NCBI GenBank assembly: GCA_934717855.1
Contig: CAKUZI010000009.1
Coordinates: 17,079-81,078 of the forward strand
Direction of reading: 5' to 3'
Length of the DNA stretch: 64,000 bases
Origin: an uncultured Candidatus Melainabacteria bacterium
GTDB lineage: Bacteria; Cyanobacteriota; Vampirovibrionia; Gastranaerophilales; Gastranaerophilaceae
Positions within the stretch are counted from its first letter, which is position 1. The number at the start of each line of letters is the position of its first letter. This document shows positions 17,348 through 26,074 of the stretch, piece by piece. The notes below the pieces were generated by a model. It saw nothing but the letters and a program-made list of their open reading frames with translations, was not told where the DNA came from and did no database searches. Position numbers and translations under genes: made by a program.

Positions 17348-18385
17348 ATGACAGACAAAAACGCATTATTAACAACAGTAGAAAACAATTTAGGTACAAC
17401 ACTTGCAGCAAAAGCAGCTGCATTGCCTGACGGCTTCCAAATGGCAAAATTTCAGCAAAATTGTATGGTTATGCTAAAAGGCATTGAAGCTGAAAAACTT
17501 GCAAAAATACCACCACAAGACATTGTTGAATGTTTAATGAAGGGGGCTTTGCTTGATTTAGATTTTGCAACTGGTGAATGTTATGCAATACCTTATGGCA
17601 AAGAATTGAACTTTCAAACCGACTATAAAGGTGATGAAAAAGTTGCAAGAACTTACAGCATCAAGCCTATTTATAATGTGATTAAAGATGTTATCAGAGA
17701 AGGTGATGAATACAAAAAAATTATTGAAGATGGCAATGTAAAATTCATTTTCAAGCCGTTGCCTTTAAACAATAACAAAATTATTGGTGCATTTGCACAA
17801 GTTATTTTCACTGATGGTTCTTCTATTGGTGATGATGCAAGTGTTGCAGAACTTGAAACAATAAGGAAACAATTTTCAAAGGCTGCAAATTCACCAGCTT
17901 GGACAAAAACAACTGGCGAAATGTACAAAAAAGTAATTCTAAAACGTGTTTTGAAGAATGTTTCAAAATCGTTCAAAAATTCTGCTCAAAGCATTGCTTA
18001 TGCAACTGCAACAGATTTTGAATTTAATAACAAAACAGGTGTTTCAACTGAAGCAGAAAAAATTGTGAACGTGTTTGAAAACAAATTGCCTGTAAATAAT
18101 CAACAAGCAATCACAACAAACAATAAAAATGCGTTCGCAGAAATGCCACAGAATGAATTTTCTGAACCTGTTGCAATAACTTCTGCATCACAAACAGAAA
18201 ATGCGAATAAAAGCCATTCTGACGTTTCTGAATACGGATATGAAGAAGAACTTCCTGAAGTAGTTTATGAATGTTCAAACTGTGGTTCTTATATAACACA
18301 AGCAGAAGATGGCTATTCAAAAAGAAATTATGGAAGACCACTTTGCAGAGATTGCCAAACATTAGCAAAAAACGGTGAATTATAG
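17348..18385 (+). CDS. recT: RecT single-strand annealing protein with C-terminal zinc ribbon
   Basis: Anneals complementary single strands during phage recombination. Residues 1-215 are RecT-like (IVECLMKGALLDLDFATGEC, IPYGKELNFQTDYKG, SPAWTKTTGEMYKKVILKR). A Gln/Asn/Ser-rich linker follows, then a C-terminal ribbon with two CxxC pairs (CSNCGSY and LCRDCQ). The extra ribbon is not part of standard RecT. Directly followed by a RecE-like nuclease. Confidence 0.9.
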   Translation: MTDKNALLTTVENNLGTTLAAKAAALPDGFQMAKFQQNCMVMLKGIEAEKLAKIPPQDIVECLMKGALLDLDFATGECYAIPYGKELNFQTDYKGDEKVARTYSIKPIYNVIKDVIREGDEYKKIIEDGNVKFIFKPLPLNNNKIIGAFAQVIFTDGSSIGDDASVAELETIRKQFSKAANSPAWTKTTGEMYKKVILKRVLKNVSKSFKNSAQSIAYATATDFEFNNKTGVSTEAEKIVNVFENKLPVNNQQAITTNNKNAFAEMPQNEFSEPVAITSASQTENANKSHSDVSEYGYEEELPEVVYECSNCGSYITQAEDGYSKRNYGRPLCRDCQTLAKNGEL

Positions 18386-18399
18386 GAAGGGCAGAAGCA

Positions 18400-19212
18400 A
18401 TGTTTTTGACGGAAAGCAACTACTATTCACCTGAAGCAAATATTGAATATCTTTCAGTATCTCAATATAAAGATTTTGTTGGAACTTGGGCAAAGCCCGG
18501 TTGCGAAGCAAGAGCAATGGCAAAGCTAAAAGGCGAATGGGTTGAAGAAGTAACAACACCAATGCTTGTTGGTTCTTATGTAGATGCACATTTTGAAGGC
18601 ACACTTGATTTTTTCAGAGCAAAACACCCTGAATTTTGCAAAAAGAATGGTGAATTGAAAAAAGATTATCAAAAGGCTGAACAAGTCATTGAAAGAATTG
18701 AACGTGATGAATTCTTTATGCTTTGTATGTCAGGCGAAAAACAAGTGATTTTCACAGCAGAACTTTTTGGGGCAATGTGGAAGGGTAAAACTGACAGCTA
18801 CCACAACAGAAAAAGCCCATTCAGCAGCATTGTTGATTTGAAAGTCGTTAAAGACCTACATGAGAGATTTTGGGTTAAAGACTTAGGGCAGTTTGTTTCT
18901 TTTGTTGAGTGGTGGGGTTATGACCTACAAGGTGCAATCTATCAGCTACTTGAACAAGCAAAATATGGTGGCGATAAAGTGCCATTCTACATTGCTGCTG
19001 CTGACAAAAAGAAATATACCGACATTGATGTCATTGCTTTAAGACAAGGCGATATGGACAGGGCTTTGATAGGGGTTGAAAGCAATGTAAACAGAATTAA
19101 AGATTTGAAGGCTGGTAAGGTCGAGCCAGTCAGATGTGAAAAATGCGATTATTGCAAATTCACAAAGAAATTAACAGCCCCTATAAGCACAGACATGTTG
19201 ATTGAGGTGTAA
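18400..19212 (+). CDS. PD-(D/E)XK exonuclease (RecE-like, DUF3799 type)
   Basis: A 270-residue nuclease of the family paired with RecT in many phages. A GSYVDAHFEG motif (about residue 50), GKTDSY and then IVDLKVVKD supply the acidic and lysine active-site residues. A C-terminal CxKCDYC motif (ECEKCDYCKF-like, near residue 245) resembles the Cys-containing end of Cas4/RecB-type nucleases. It probably resects double-strand ends to give the 3' tails used by RecT. Confidence 0.82.
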   Translation: MFLTESNYYSPEANIEYLSVSQYKDFVGTWAKPGCEARAMAKLKGEWVEEVTTPMLVGSYVDAHFEGTLDFFRAKHPEFCKKNGELKKDYQKAEQVIERIERDEFFMLCMSGEKQVIFTAELFGAMWKGKTDSYHNRKSPFSSIVDLKVVKDLHERFWVKDLGQFVSFVEWWGYDLQGAIYQLLEQAKYGGDKVPFYIAAADKKKYTDIDVIALRQGDMDRALIGVESNVNRIKDLKAGKVEPVRCEKCDYCKFTKKLTAPISTDMLIEV

Positions 19213-19214
19213 AA

Positions 19215-20144
19215 ATGGCAAAAGTGCAGTTGAAAAATGGCTATACAAAAATTGTGAATAATCTTTTGGAACAATTCTTCATAAGAGATTTTTCACCAAT
19301 TCAATTAAGAATTTTGCTGATGCTAATTAGGTTTTCTTATGGCTGCAACAAAAAAACTGCAAAAATTAAACCACAAAACTTATTCAATACAGCTTATGTG
19401 TATGAATGCGATATAAAAAGAGAGTTAAAACACCTTGAAAGAAACAAGGTAATAACTTGCGACTATGAAGAAAAAGTATTTTCTTTGAACAAAAATTTTG
19501 ATGAATGGAAAATTTCTTTTCACAAGTTGTTTGATGAAGAAAAATTTTCAAAATTATTACACATAAACCTTAGTTGTGGACAAAGTAAAAACTTTGTTGA
19601 CAACAAAGAAATTGAAGAAGCAGAAGAAGCTGAAACAGAAGAAACTTTGTTCCCATCTAAGAAAAACCTTAGTTGTGGACAAAGTAAAAACTTTGCTGAC
19701 AACAAAGAAATTGAAGCTGGTAATGCAGACAGTGAAAGCACTTCAAACCTACCTAAAGAAAGTATAAAGAAAGATAAAGAAAATAATAATACATATATAT
19801 ATAATAATAAGGAAATTCAAAAAAAGAAAAAAGATGATCCCTACACAGGAAAAATTCAAGCACTTTTTAGTGCGGAATACAAAAAAGTTTTTGGTAAAAG
19901 TTGCTTTTTAAATAATGCTCAAAGATTAGCATTAGTAGATATAGATTTTGACAACCCTGATTTTAAAGAAAATTTGCCTGTTTTGATTGAAAAATTTTCA
20001 AAAATCAAATTCAACTTTGATGGCAAAGTTCAGAAGGTTGGTTTGCGTTGGTTGCTTGAAGATGGCAACTGGTCAGGTGTGCTGTCAGGAGATTTTGACA
20101 ACAACATTGAAGATGAAAAGGAGAATGACGGATGGGATCTATAA
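19215..20144 (+). CDS. Phage replication initiator (O-like)
   Basis: A 309-residue protein with an N-terminal winged-helix resembling phage replication protein O (KNGYTKIVNNLLEQFFIRDF, then PIQLRILLMLIRFSYG). The middle (about 115-205) is low complexity and contains an in-frame duplication (NLSCGQSKNF...DNKEIE twice, 33 codons apart) encoded by a 53-bp DNA repeat. The C-terminal part likely contacts the helicase loader encoded next; the two genes overlap by 13 bases. As in lambda O, the origin appears to lie inside the gene. Confidence 0.8.
   Translation: MAKVQLKNGYTKIVNNLLEQFFIRDFSPIQLRILLMLIRFSYGCNKKTAKIKPQNLFNTAYVYECDIKRELKHLERNKVITCDYEEKVFSLNKNFDEWKISFHKLFDEEKFSKLLHINLSCGQSKNFVDNKEIEEAEEAETEETLFPSKKNLSCGQSKNFADNKEIEAGNADSESTSNLPKESIKKDKENNNTYIYNNKEIQKKKKDDPYTGKIQALFSAEYKKVFGKSCFLNNAQRLALVDIDFDNPDFKENLPVLIEKFSKIKFNFDGKVQKVGLRWLLEDGNWSGVLSGDFDNNIEDEKENDGWDL
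19565..19840. other. Candidate phage replication origin inside the initiator gene
   Basis: Two 53-bp direct repeats (19565-19617 and 19664-19716, one mismatch, 99 bases apart). Each has a TGTGGACAA (one mismatch to the DnaA box complement) and a CTTTGTTG-A-CAACAAAG dyad, imperfect in copy two. An A/T-only-like stretch follows at about 19755-19835. Iterons next to an AT-rich region within an initiator gene is the lambda ori layout. Confidence 0.6.
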
Positions 20145-20914
20145 ATGAAGTTAAAGACATCTTACAAGATGCTATTCCTGTAAGTGAAAAAATGAAAACC
20201 TGTGAACATTGTGGCAAGCCTTATGTTTGGTTTGATAAAAAACTTACACATATCAATATTCATGTGCAAGTTCCAGCTTGTAATTGTCTTGAAGTTATCG
20301 AAAAAAGAAAAAAACATCAAGCAATAGAAACTGCAAAAAAAGAAAAACTTGAAAAACTTTTTGAAAATTCTATGATGACACCATTTTTTCAAGAAAAAAC
20401 TTTCAAAAATCTTGATGCAACAAAAGAACATTTTTCTGATTGCTTCAGATTTGCAAAAGAATTTCATCCAAAAATTTCAAAAGGTATTAGAATGATAGGC
20501 AAAAAAGGCACTGGAAAAACAACCTTGCTTGCTGCTGTTAGCAATGAACTAATTGCACAAGGCTATTCTTGCCTATTTACAACCTATTCTGCATTATTAG
20601 ACAAATTCAGCAAATACAGCTATGACAATGCTGGTGAAATTGCACCACTTCTTTCATGGCTTACAAGATTTGATTTTGTTGTGCTTGATGATATTGGAAG
20701 GGAAAGCTACACAGGCAAAAGAAATGAAATTGCCTTCAGAATTATTGACACGTTGCTTAATTACAAAGTTTGTACTTGCATCACAGCGAACCCTGAAATG
20801 ATACAGAAATTGCAAAAAATGCCTGAATGGGCAGCAATTCTTGACCGTTTGAAAGATATTTGCAAATTACATTTGCAATTCACTGGTGAATCAATGAGGG
20901 GTGAAAATGTTTAA
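20132..20914 (+). CDS. DnaC-like helicase loader ATPase
   Basis: Loads the replicative helicase at the phage origin. The 260-residue AAA+ protein has an N-terminal Cys cluster (CEHCGKPYVW...PACNC, about residues 24-50) like other phage DnaC homologues, Walker A (GKKGTGKTTLL, about 125-135) and Walker B (FDFVVLDDIGR). The start at 20132 follows AAGGAG inside the end of the initiator gene. Confidence 0.87.
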   Translation: MGSINEVKDILQDAIPVSEKMKTCEHCGKPYVWFDKKLTHINIHVQVPACNCLEVIEKRKKHQAIETAKKEKLEKLFENSMMTPFFQEKTFKNLDATKEHFSDCFRFAKEFHPKISKGIRMIGKKGTGKTTLLAAVSNELIAQGYSCLFTTYSALLDKFSKYSYDNAGEIAPLLSWLTRFDFVVLDDIGRESYTGKRNEIAFRIIDTLLNYKVCTCITANPEMIQKLQKMPEWAAILDRLKDICKLHLQFTGESMRGENV

Positions 20915-21749
20915 TCTTGCAAACACCAATTTCATATTCAACGGAGATTGCAGAACACTTTTGCACTACTACCCGGACCAGTATTTTGATTGTGTGGTTT
21001 CAGATGTGCCTTACAAAATCAAAACAGGGGGGGCAAGAGTGTCTGAAGAAAGCATTGAAAAATTTGGAAAAACTGACCCTTCAGGTATTTTCAATAGAGT
21101 TGTTTGCAATGACCGTTTGAAATCAAAGTGGTTGAAACAAGGTGATGCAGATAGTGCATTATTGGTTGCAGAAGGCAAACTGTTTGAACACTGTGAAATT
21201 AAGTTTGAAGAATGGTTGCCTGAAGTTTTCAGGGTTTTGAAAGATGGTTCACACGCATATTTTATGGTGAATGGTTGCAATTTGTGTGAACTTCAAACAA
21301 AAGCAGAAGCTGCTGGCTTCAAATATATGAATATTCTTGTATGGGCAAAAAATAATAAAACCCCAAACAAATACTATATGCAGCAATGTGAATATATTTT
21401 GATGCTTAGAAAAGGCTTTGCAAAAAATGTGAATGATATGGGAATGGGCAATTTGCTTATAATTCCAAACATCATTGGAACAAAATTTCACCCAACAGAA
21501 AAACCTGTTGAATTGATGAAAAAACTTATACTACAAAGCACACAAGAAAAAGACATTGTGCTTGAACCTTTTGCTGGCAGTGGTGCAACTTGCTTGGCAG
21601 CTGTTGAATGTGGCAGAAGATTTGTTGCATCAGAACTTGAAGAAAGATTTTGTGAAATCACGAAAGAAAGACTTCAGGGCATTGCTAAACGCAAAAAATA
21701 CGGCTTGACTGGTTTGGAAGCTGACCAAATACAGCAATCATTGTTTTAA
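20907..21749 (+). CDS. DNA adenine/cytosine-N4 methyltransferase, beta class
   Basis: SAM-dependent amino-methyltransferase of about 280 residues. The catalytic motif reads VSDVPYK (DPPY-type, second position V), and comes before the SAM-binding motif EPFAGSGATCLAA near the C-terminus, the order of beta-class enzymes. A TEKPVELMKKLI motif X is present. GAGGGG before ATG 20907 decides the start over the in-frame GTG at 20901. No cognate restriction enzyme is adjacent, so it probably protects phage DNA or alters regulation. Confidence 0.85.
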   Translation: MFNLANTNFIFNGDCRTLLHYYPDQYFDCVVSDVPYKIKTGGARVSEESIEKFGKTDPSGIFNRVVCNDRLKSKWLKQGDADSALLVAEGKLFEHCEIKFEEWLPEVFRVLKDGSHAYFMVNGCNLCELQTKAEAAGFKYMNILVWAKNNKTPNKYYMQQCEYILMLRKGFAKNVNDMGMGNLLIIPNIIGTKFHPTEKPVELMKKLILQSTQEKDIVLEPFAGSGATCLAAVECGRRFVASELEERFCEITKERLQGIAKRKKYGLTGLEADQIQQSLF

Positions 21750-21777
21750 TTCAGCGAAATAAAAGGAGAAACGACAG

Positions 21778-22935
21778 ATGACAGACAAAAAACAGAAAAG
21801 TGCTGGTTATTTTGACAGCATCAGAAATTGCCCGGTGTATGAAGGTGATGTTTATTTTGATGAAGGCTTATTTGAACCTTATTTCAGAGTAGTGAACACC
21901 GTTGAAAAAGGCTTTGTTGTCCACCATGTAGGCTCAACAGAAACATTTGCACTTAGTTCTGAAGGTGCATTGCTTATTCAAAGGCAATACATTGGCAATG
22001 AATTGGAAAACCCAAATGTAATTGCAGAACACAAGGCAAGCCTTGAAGAACCAAAAGAACCAGCTTCAGAAGAAAATGCAACAGTGGAAGAAACAGAACA
22101 GCAAATAACAGCTGAAGAAACGACTGAAGAAAAGGTTGCAGAAATTGCTGAAACTCCAACAACAGTTGAAACACACATTGCAGCTGTGGAACAAGCAAAT
22201 GATGAACTAAAGGAAAGTAATGCACAACTAAAAGAAGCTGTTGAAACAATGTTTGATGCACCTTCAACAGAAAAGGAAAGTGAAAATGAACAGATATGCA
22301 GCACTAATTCTGATGTTACAACAACCGAAAATGCAGAAAACACTAATGAATTACAGGACAATGGAACTGGAACAGACAATGCAGCAAATTCAGAAGAAAA
22401 ACCAGCAGCAGAAACTTCAGACAAACCCATTGAAAGAACCGTAAGTGCTGAAGCAACAACTGGCAAAAATGTCATTGTTGAAGTTGCAAAAGATGCTGTG
22501 CCTGAAATCATTGCAAACACAAAAGATGAAAAGAATGCTGTATTGCGTAAAAAATTCATTACAAAACTTATCTGCACAAATCAAGACAAAATTGCAGAGT
22601 TGGAAGAAGTGGCTGCAAAGCACAAAGAACTTGCCCAAACTTTAGACTACAAACCTTTTATTAAACTAAAAGACCTTGTAACAGAAGCACTTCACACAAA
22701 TGTTGATGATGAAAACTTAAAAGGTATAAAAGAACGCACAAAAGATTTTGAAAGCATTTTGAACATTCAAGGCTTATTGAAACAACACCAACAAAAAGCA
22801 GAAGAAGCAGAATACAAAATTTGCGATCTGAAAAATGAAATTTCAAAATTTGTAGATGAACTTGCTGACTTAGAAGCAAAAATTGACACGTTCGCAAGAC
22901 AACAAAAACTTGCATTGGATAACACAACAAAATAA
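21778..22935 (+). CDS. Hypothetical acidic protein with disordered centre and coiled coil
   Basis: A 385-residue protein behind AAAGGAG. Residues 1-80 form a small folded domain (GDVYFDEGLFEPYFRVVNTV). Residues 80-245 are Glu/Thr/Ala-rich low complexity, and residues 250-380 are a predicted coiled coil. No family recognised. It sits between two DNA-modifying enzymes. Confidence 0.65.
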   Translation: MTDKKQKSAGYFDSIRNCPVYEGDVYFDEGLFEPYFRVVNTVEKGFVVHHVGSTETFALSSEGALLIQRQYIGNELENPNVIAEHKASLEEPKEPASEENATVEETEQQITAEETTEEKVAEIAETPTTVETHIAAVEQANDELKESNAQLKEAVETMFDAPSTEKESENEQICSTNSDVTTTENAENTNELQDNGTGTDNAANSEEKPAAETSDKPIERTVSAEATTGKNVIVEVAKDAVPEIIANTKDEKNAVLRKKFITKLICTNQDKIAELEEVAAKHKELAQTLDYKPFIKLKDLVTEALHTNVDDENLKGIKERTKDFESILNIQGLLKQHQQKAEEAEYKICDLKNEISKFVDELADLEAKIDTFARQQKLALDNTTK

Positions 22936-22978
22936 GGGTTAGGGGCTTTTTGCCCCTTATCCTGATGGAGAAAAACAG

Positions 22979-23371
22979 ATGAAAAACACAACACCAAAGG
23001 AAAGTGAAGAACAAATTGCATTCATCAAATATTGCGACTTGCACCACATCATGGCAATAAGTACGCAAAATGGAATGTATATCCCAAAAAAATCTGATGA
23101 TGGCAAAAAAGACTTCAACCATTTTGGATATATAAGAAGGCAAAAAGCAATGGGGTTAAGAAAAGGCTTTCCTGATATTGTAATTTTTGCACAAAACAGA
23201 ACAAAAACACATGAAGTTTTTTGTTTGGAAATGAAAAGAACACAAGGTGGCAAGCTAAAACCTGAACAAGAAGAATGGATTGAAAAACTTGATGCTGCTG
23301 GTTATATGGTGGGCATAGCATTTGGCTGTGATGCTGCAATCAGATGCTTGCATAAGTATTTGGAGAGTTAA
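22979..23371 (+). CDS. VRR-NUC domain nuclease
   Basis: A 130-residue single-domain protein of the virus-type replication-repair nuclease family. It shows the expected order: an N-terminal Glu-containing helix (ESEEQIAFIKYCD), the GLRKGFPDIVIF motif and the LEMKRTQGGKLKPEQEEWI motif, supplying the PD-(D/E)XK active site. Family members cleave branched DNA; in phages a Holliday-junction resolvase role is plausible. It is 4 bases ahead of the C5 methyltransferase gene. Confidence 0.87.
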   Translation: MKNTTPKESEEQIAFIKYCDLHHIMAISTQNGMYIPKKSDDGKKDFNHFGYIRRQKAMGLRKGFPDIVIFAQNRTKTHEVFCLEMKRTQGGKLKPEQEEWIEKLDAAGYMVGIAFGCDAAIRCLHKYLES

Positions 23372-23374
23372 GCA

Positions 23375-24292
23375 ATGATAGTTGTTTCAATGTTTGATGG
23401 CATTTCTTGTGGGCAAATAGCACTTGACCAGCTGGGCATTCCAGTTGAAAGATATTTTGCTTGCGAAATAAAACCTTCAGCAATTAAGGTTACACAGCAC
23501 AACTACCCTTCAACAATTCAAATGGGTGATGTCAGAAATATGTGTTGGGAGAGCATAGGACATTGTGATTTGCTTCTTGGTGGTTCACCTTGTCAAGATT
23601 TTTCTGTTGCTAACAATAACAGATTAGGACTTGATGGCAGCAAAAGTTCTTTGTTTTGGCATTTTGTGAAGGCTAAAGAAATTTTGAAACCAAAATATTT
23701 TTTGTTTGAGAATGTGGCAATGCCATCAAAAGACTTTGAAACAGTATCAAATGCACTTGGAACTTATCCTGTAAACATAAATTCTGAAACCGTATCTGCA
23801 CAAACAAGAAACAGATTTTATTGGACAAATATCGGACATAAGAACTTCAATTTGTTTGGTTTTCCTACTTGTGCGATTGCACAGCCTAAAAACAAAAGAA
23901 TTCTTTTCAAAGATATTCAAGAAACAAATGTTTCTGATGAATTCAATGTTTCGAGTTATAGACAGGAAAACTTCAGAAGAAAAACAACTGGCAATGCTGG
24001 TGTCATTGGAACAGTAGCACCAAAGAACAGCAATTTCACACAGAAAAATGAAGTTTTTGGCACTGATGGAAAAATCACTTGCTTGTTATCGAGCGACTAC
24101 AAAGCACCAAAAATTGTGCTTGATGCTGGCAAATTGCGATATATGACACCTTTAGAATATGAACGGCTGCAAACTTTGCCTGACCATTACACAGATATTT
24201 TGCCGAAAAAGAAACGGTATGACGTTATTGGTGATGGTTGGACAGTAGAAGTAATAAAACACATATTGAAAGAAATGGAGATTGAAAAATGA
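23375..24292 (+). CDS. DNA cytosine-5 methyltransferase
   Basis: C5-cytosine methyltransferase of 305 residues. Motif I is SMFDGISCGQIAL, motif IV GSPCQDFS (catalytic Cys), motif VI FENVAMPS, and the C-terminal motifs end near GDGWTVEV. It is short, with a small target-recognition region, like other phage orphan enzymes. No restriction partner is visible. It starts immediately after the VRR-NUC gene and overlaps the next small gene by 4 bases. Confidence 0.92.
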   Translation: MIVVSMFDGISCGQIALDQLGIPVERYFACEIKPSAIKVTQHNYPSTIQMGDVRNMCWESIGHCDLLLGGSPCQDFSVANNNRLGLDGSKSSLFWHFVKAKEILKPKYFLFENVAMPSKDFETVSNALGTYPVNINSETVSAQTRNRFYWTNIGHKNFNLFGFPTCAIAQPKNKRILFKDIQETNVSDEFNVSSYRQENFRRKTTGNAGVIGTVAPKNSNFTQKNEVFGTDGKITCLLSSDYKAPKIVLDAGKLRYMTPLEYERLQTLPDHYTDILPKKKRYDVIGDGWTVEVIKHILKEMEIEK

Positions 24293-24438
24293 GTAAAGAA
24301 AGCAAAAAACCATTATACAAGCACCTTGAAGCGGCATTGAAGGGAATTGTAGAAGCAAAGCCTTCAGACTTCAGAAATTGGCACAGAATGGCTGACTATA
24401 TGCAAGATATTGCAAAAAAGGCATTGAGGTTGAACTAA
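24289..24438 (+). CDS. Small hypothetical phage protein (49 aa)
   Basis: ATG at 24289 overlaps the methyltransferase stop (ATGA), and its own stop shares a base with the next ATG. The product is a lysine-rich helical peptide (MSKESKKPLYKHLEAALKGI...). No family. The tight coupling on both sides supports translation. Confidence 0.6.
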   Translation: MSKESKKPLYKHLEAALKGIVEAKPSDFRNWHRMADYMQDIAKKALRLN

Positions 24439-25010
24439 TGAGAAAATCAGACATCTTAAAAGCAGAATTGATGAAATATTTCAGATATGAAAAAGGTATG
24501 GTTTTTGTCTGTTCTGAAGGCATCAACTGTTCTGACATAAATGCAATTAACGATAAATGCCTTGTAGAAGTAGAAGTGAAAATTTCAAAGGCTGATTTCA
24601 GAAGGGAATTTGAAGCTGCAACATTGAACAATGGCAATTATTGGAAAGAAAAGAAACACCAGTTCTATGCACACCCGGAACAAGCATTTTCATCTTACAA
24701 AATACCAAACAAATACTATTTTTGTGTACCTGATGAAATGGCTGCATGGGCAATGGAGTATTTGAAAGATAAAAACCCAAAATATGGCTTACTTGCCTAT
24801 GATGAAACCTTGCACAAAGCCAATAAAATCAAATTGTTAAAAGGTGCAAGGCAGCTTCAAAAAGAACCACCTTCACCACTTATTTGGCGAATGATAGGGC
24901 AAAGGGTAACAAGTGAAATGATTTCTTTGAAAGTTAAATGCAATGAAGTTCTGAAGGAACTGGAAGCTGTGAAAAAAGGTGTTCTGATTACTGAAGGAGT
25001 GGCTTTATGA
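24438..25010 (+). CDS. MmcB-like PD-(D/E)XK nuclease-fold protein
   Basis: A 190-residue protein. The central stretch (CLVEVEVKISKADFRREFE, then KKHQFYAHPEQAF and NKYYFCVPDEMA) resembles MmcB/restriction-endonuclease-like folds, where ExK in a beta strand is followed by D and by a K-x-x-x-Y segment. The C-terminus is helical. A DNA repair or nuclease role is inferred from fold resemblance only. Confidence 0.55.
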   Translation: MRKSDILKAELMKYFRYEKGMVFVCSEGINCSDINAINDKCLVEVEVKISKADFRREFEAATLNNGNYWKEKKHQFYAHPEQAFSSYKIPNKYYFCVPDEMAAWAMEYLKDKNPKYGLLAYDETLHKANKIKLLKGARQLQKEPPSPLIWRMIGQRVTSEMISLKVKCNEVLKELEAVKKGVLITEGVAL

Positions 25011-25633
25011 AAAGTTACGCAAGAATAGAAACAAAATGCTTTTTACCTGAAGAATACCAAAAAGCGAAAGAGAAGGCACAAAAACAAAGGCTAATTTTAC
25101 AAATTGACTATACAAAACTAATAAAGGAGAAAAAACAAATGAAAATTAAAAATTTTATCAAAAGAATTCTTGGAGTTGAACAAAAAGAAACAATTATTGA
25201 AGCACAAAAACAAATCATAAGAGATGCACATGCAAAATATGACCAACTACTTCAGAATAGTGTTTATGTAAAAAATTTGCAAAAAGAAAATGAAAATAAA
25301 GCCCGAATTATTGACGAATTGAGAAATGAAATTCTGACTACTGAAAGAAGGCTTGAAAAAATAAATGACCAACAATATGACAGAATTAAACAGTTAGAAG
25401 TTCAACTGGAAGCTGCAAGAGGTTATCAAGGCAAGTTCTATGTGTTCAACCCTGATGCAGATAAACCACGCAAACTTTACAACACTTATGAAGAAGCCTT
25501 GAATGATGCAAAAAAAGTTTCAAACCTTGAAAAAGGCACAAAAATCTATGTTTTGAAATTGGTTTCTTGTGTTGAAAACTATGAAAAAATTGTTGATTTT
25601 GCACTTGTACCTGAAGAAAGAATTCCATTTTAA
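25007..25633 (+). CDS. Coiled-coil hypothetical phage protein
   Basis: A 208-residue frame starting in ATGA overlap with the preceding gene. An internal ATG at 25141 has a much better ribosome-binding site (AAAGGAG), so a 164-residue form beginning MKIKNFIKRILGVEQK may be the main or a second product. Residues about 60-145 are a coiled coil and the C-terminal part is a small beta-rich domain (GKFYVFNPDADKPRKLYNTY). No family recognised. Confidence 0.6.
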   Translation: MKSYARIETKCFLPEEYQKAKEKAQKQRLILQIDYTKLIKEKKQMKIKNFIKRILGVEQKETIIEAQKQIIRDAHAKYDQLLQNSVYVKNLQKENENKARIIDELRNEILTTERRLEKINDQQYDRIKQLEVQLEAARGYQGKFYVFNPDADKPRKLYNTYEEALNDAKKVSNLEKGTKIYVLKLVSCVENYEKIVDFALVPEERIPF

Positions 25634-25643
25634 GAGGTGCTGA

Positions 25644-25745
25644 ATGTTGAATATTACAATGACAGGCACAGATGTAGTTTCTTGTGTGGCACTGGTATCT
25701 TTAGCAGTGATTGTGTGGCGAATAGTTGAAATAAAGGAGAAATAA
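25644..25745 (+). CDS. Small single-pass membrane protein (33 aa)
   Basis: ATG at 25644 behind AGAGGTG. The 33-residue product is one hydrophobic helix (VVSCVALVSLAVIVWRIV) with a short charged tail. The next gene's ribosome-binding site lies inside its end. No known family. Confidence 0.5.
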   Translation: MLNITMTGTDVVSCVALVSLAVIVWRIVEIKEK

Positions 25746-25747
25746 AC

Positions 25748-26074
25748 ATGAGCAAAGCAAATGGAGTTCTTGACCTTGTGATGAAAAATGTGTGGTTTGA
25801 CAAAATCAAGGCAGGAGAAAAGAAAATTGAATATCGAGAAGTCAAGAAAAGCTGGGCTTCAAAAATCTATGAAAACGGAAAACCAGCAGTAAAACTGGCA
25901 CTATTTTCAAGAGATTACAGAAGAAAAGAACAGATGCTTTTTGAAATAGAAAAAATTGAAGTTCTTACTTCAGGCATTGAAACAGACTTAAAAATCAACA
26001 AACCAGTCTATGCAATACATTTGGGCAAACAGTTGAATATTGTGGACTGGTACAAGGAACAGAAAAATGCGTGA
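25748..26074 (+). CDS. ASCH-domain protein
   Basis: A 108-residue protein with the ASCH fold pattern: VLDLVMKNVWFDKIKAGEKK, IEYREVKKSW, VKLALFSRDY and a C-terminal YAIHLGK strand. ASCH domains bind RNA or modified nucleosides, and some are nucleoside amidohydrolases or nucleases. The K-x-x-E-Y-R pattern fits the family. AAAGGAG precedes the start. Confidence 0.75.
   Translation: MSKANGVLDLVMKNVWFDKIKAGEKKIEYREVKKSWASKIYENGKPAVKLALFSRDYRRKEQMLFEIEKIEVLTSGIETDLKINKPVYAIHLGKQLNIVDWYKEQKNA

Noticed and set aside
19800..19840. Short tandem AT repeats taken as CRISPR or microsatellite
   Set aside because: No regular spacer pattern; better explained as the AT-rich part of the candidate origin.
21978..22577. 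199-codon minus-strand frame opposite the acidic low-complexity gene
   Set aside because: Produced by Glu/Thr/Ala-rich codons on the plus strand; Ser/Val-rich translation with no motif.
22930..22962. GC-rich hairpin AGGGGC-TTTTT-GCCCCT after the 385-residue gene
   Set aside because: No T-run follows and an alternative pairing competes; not called as a terminator.
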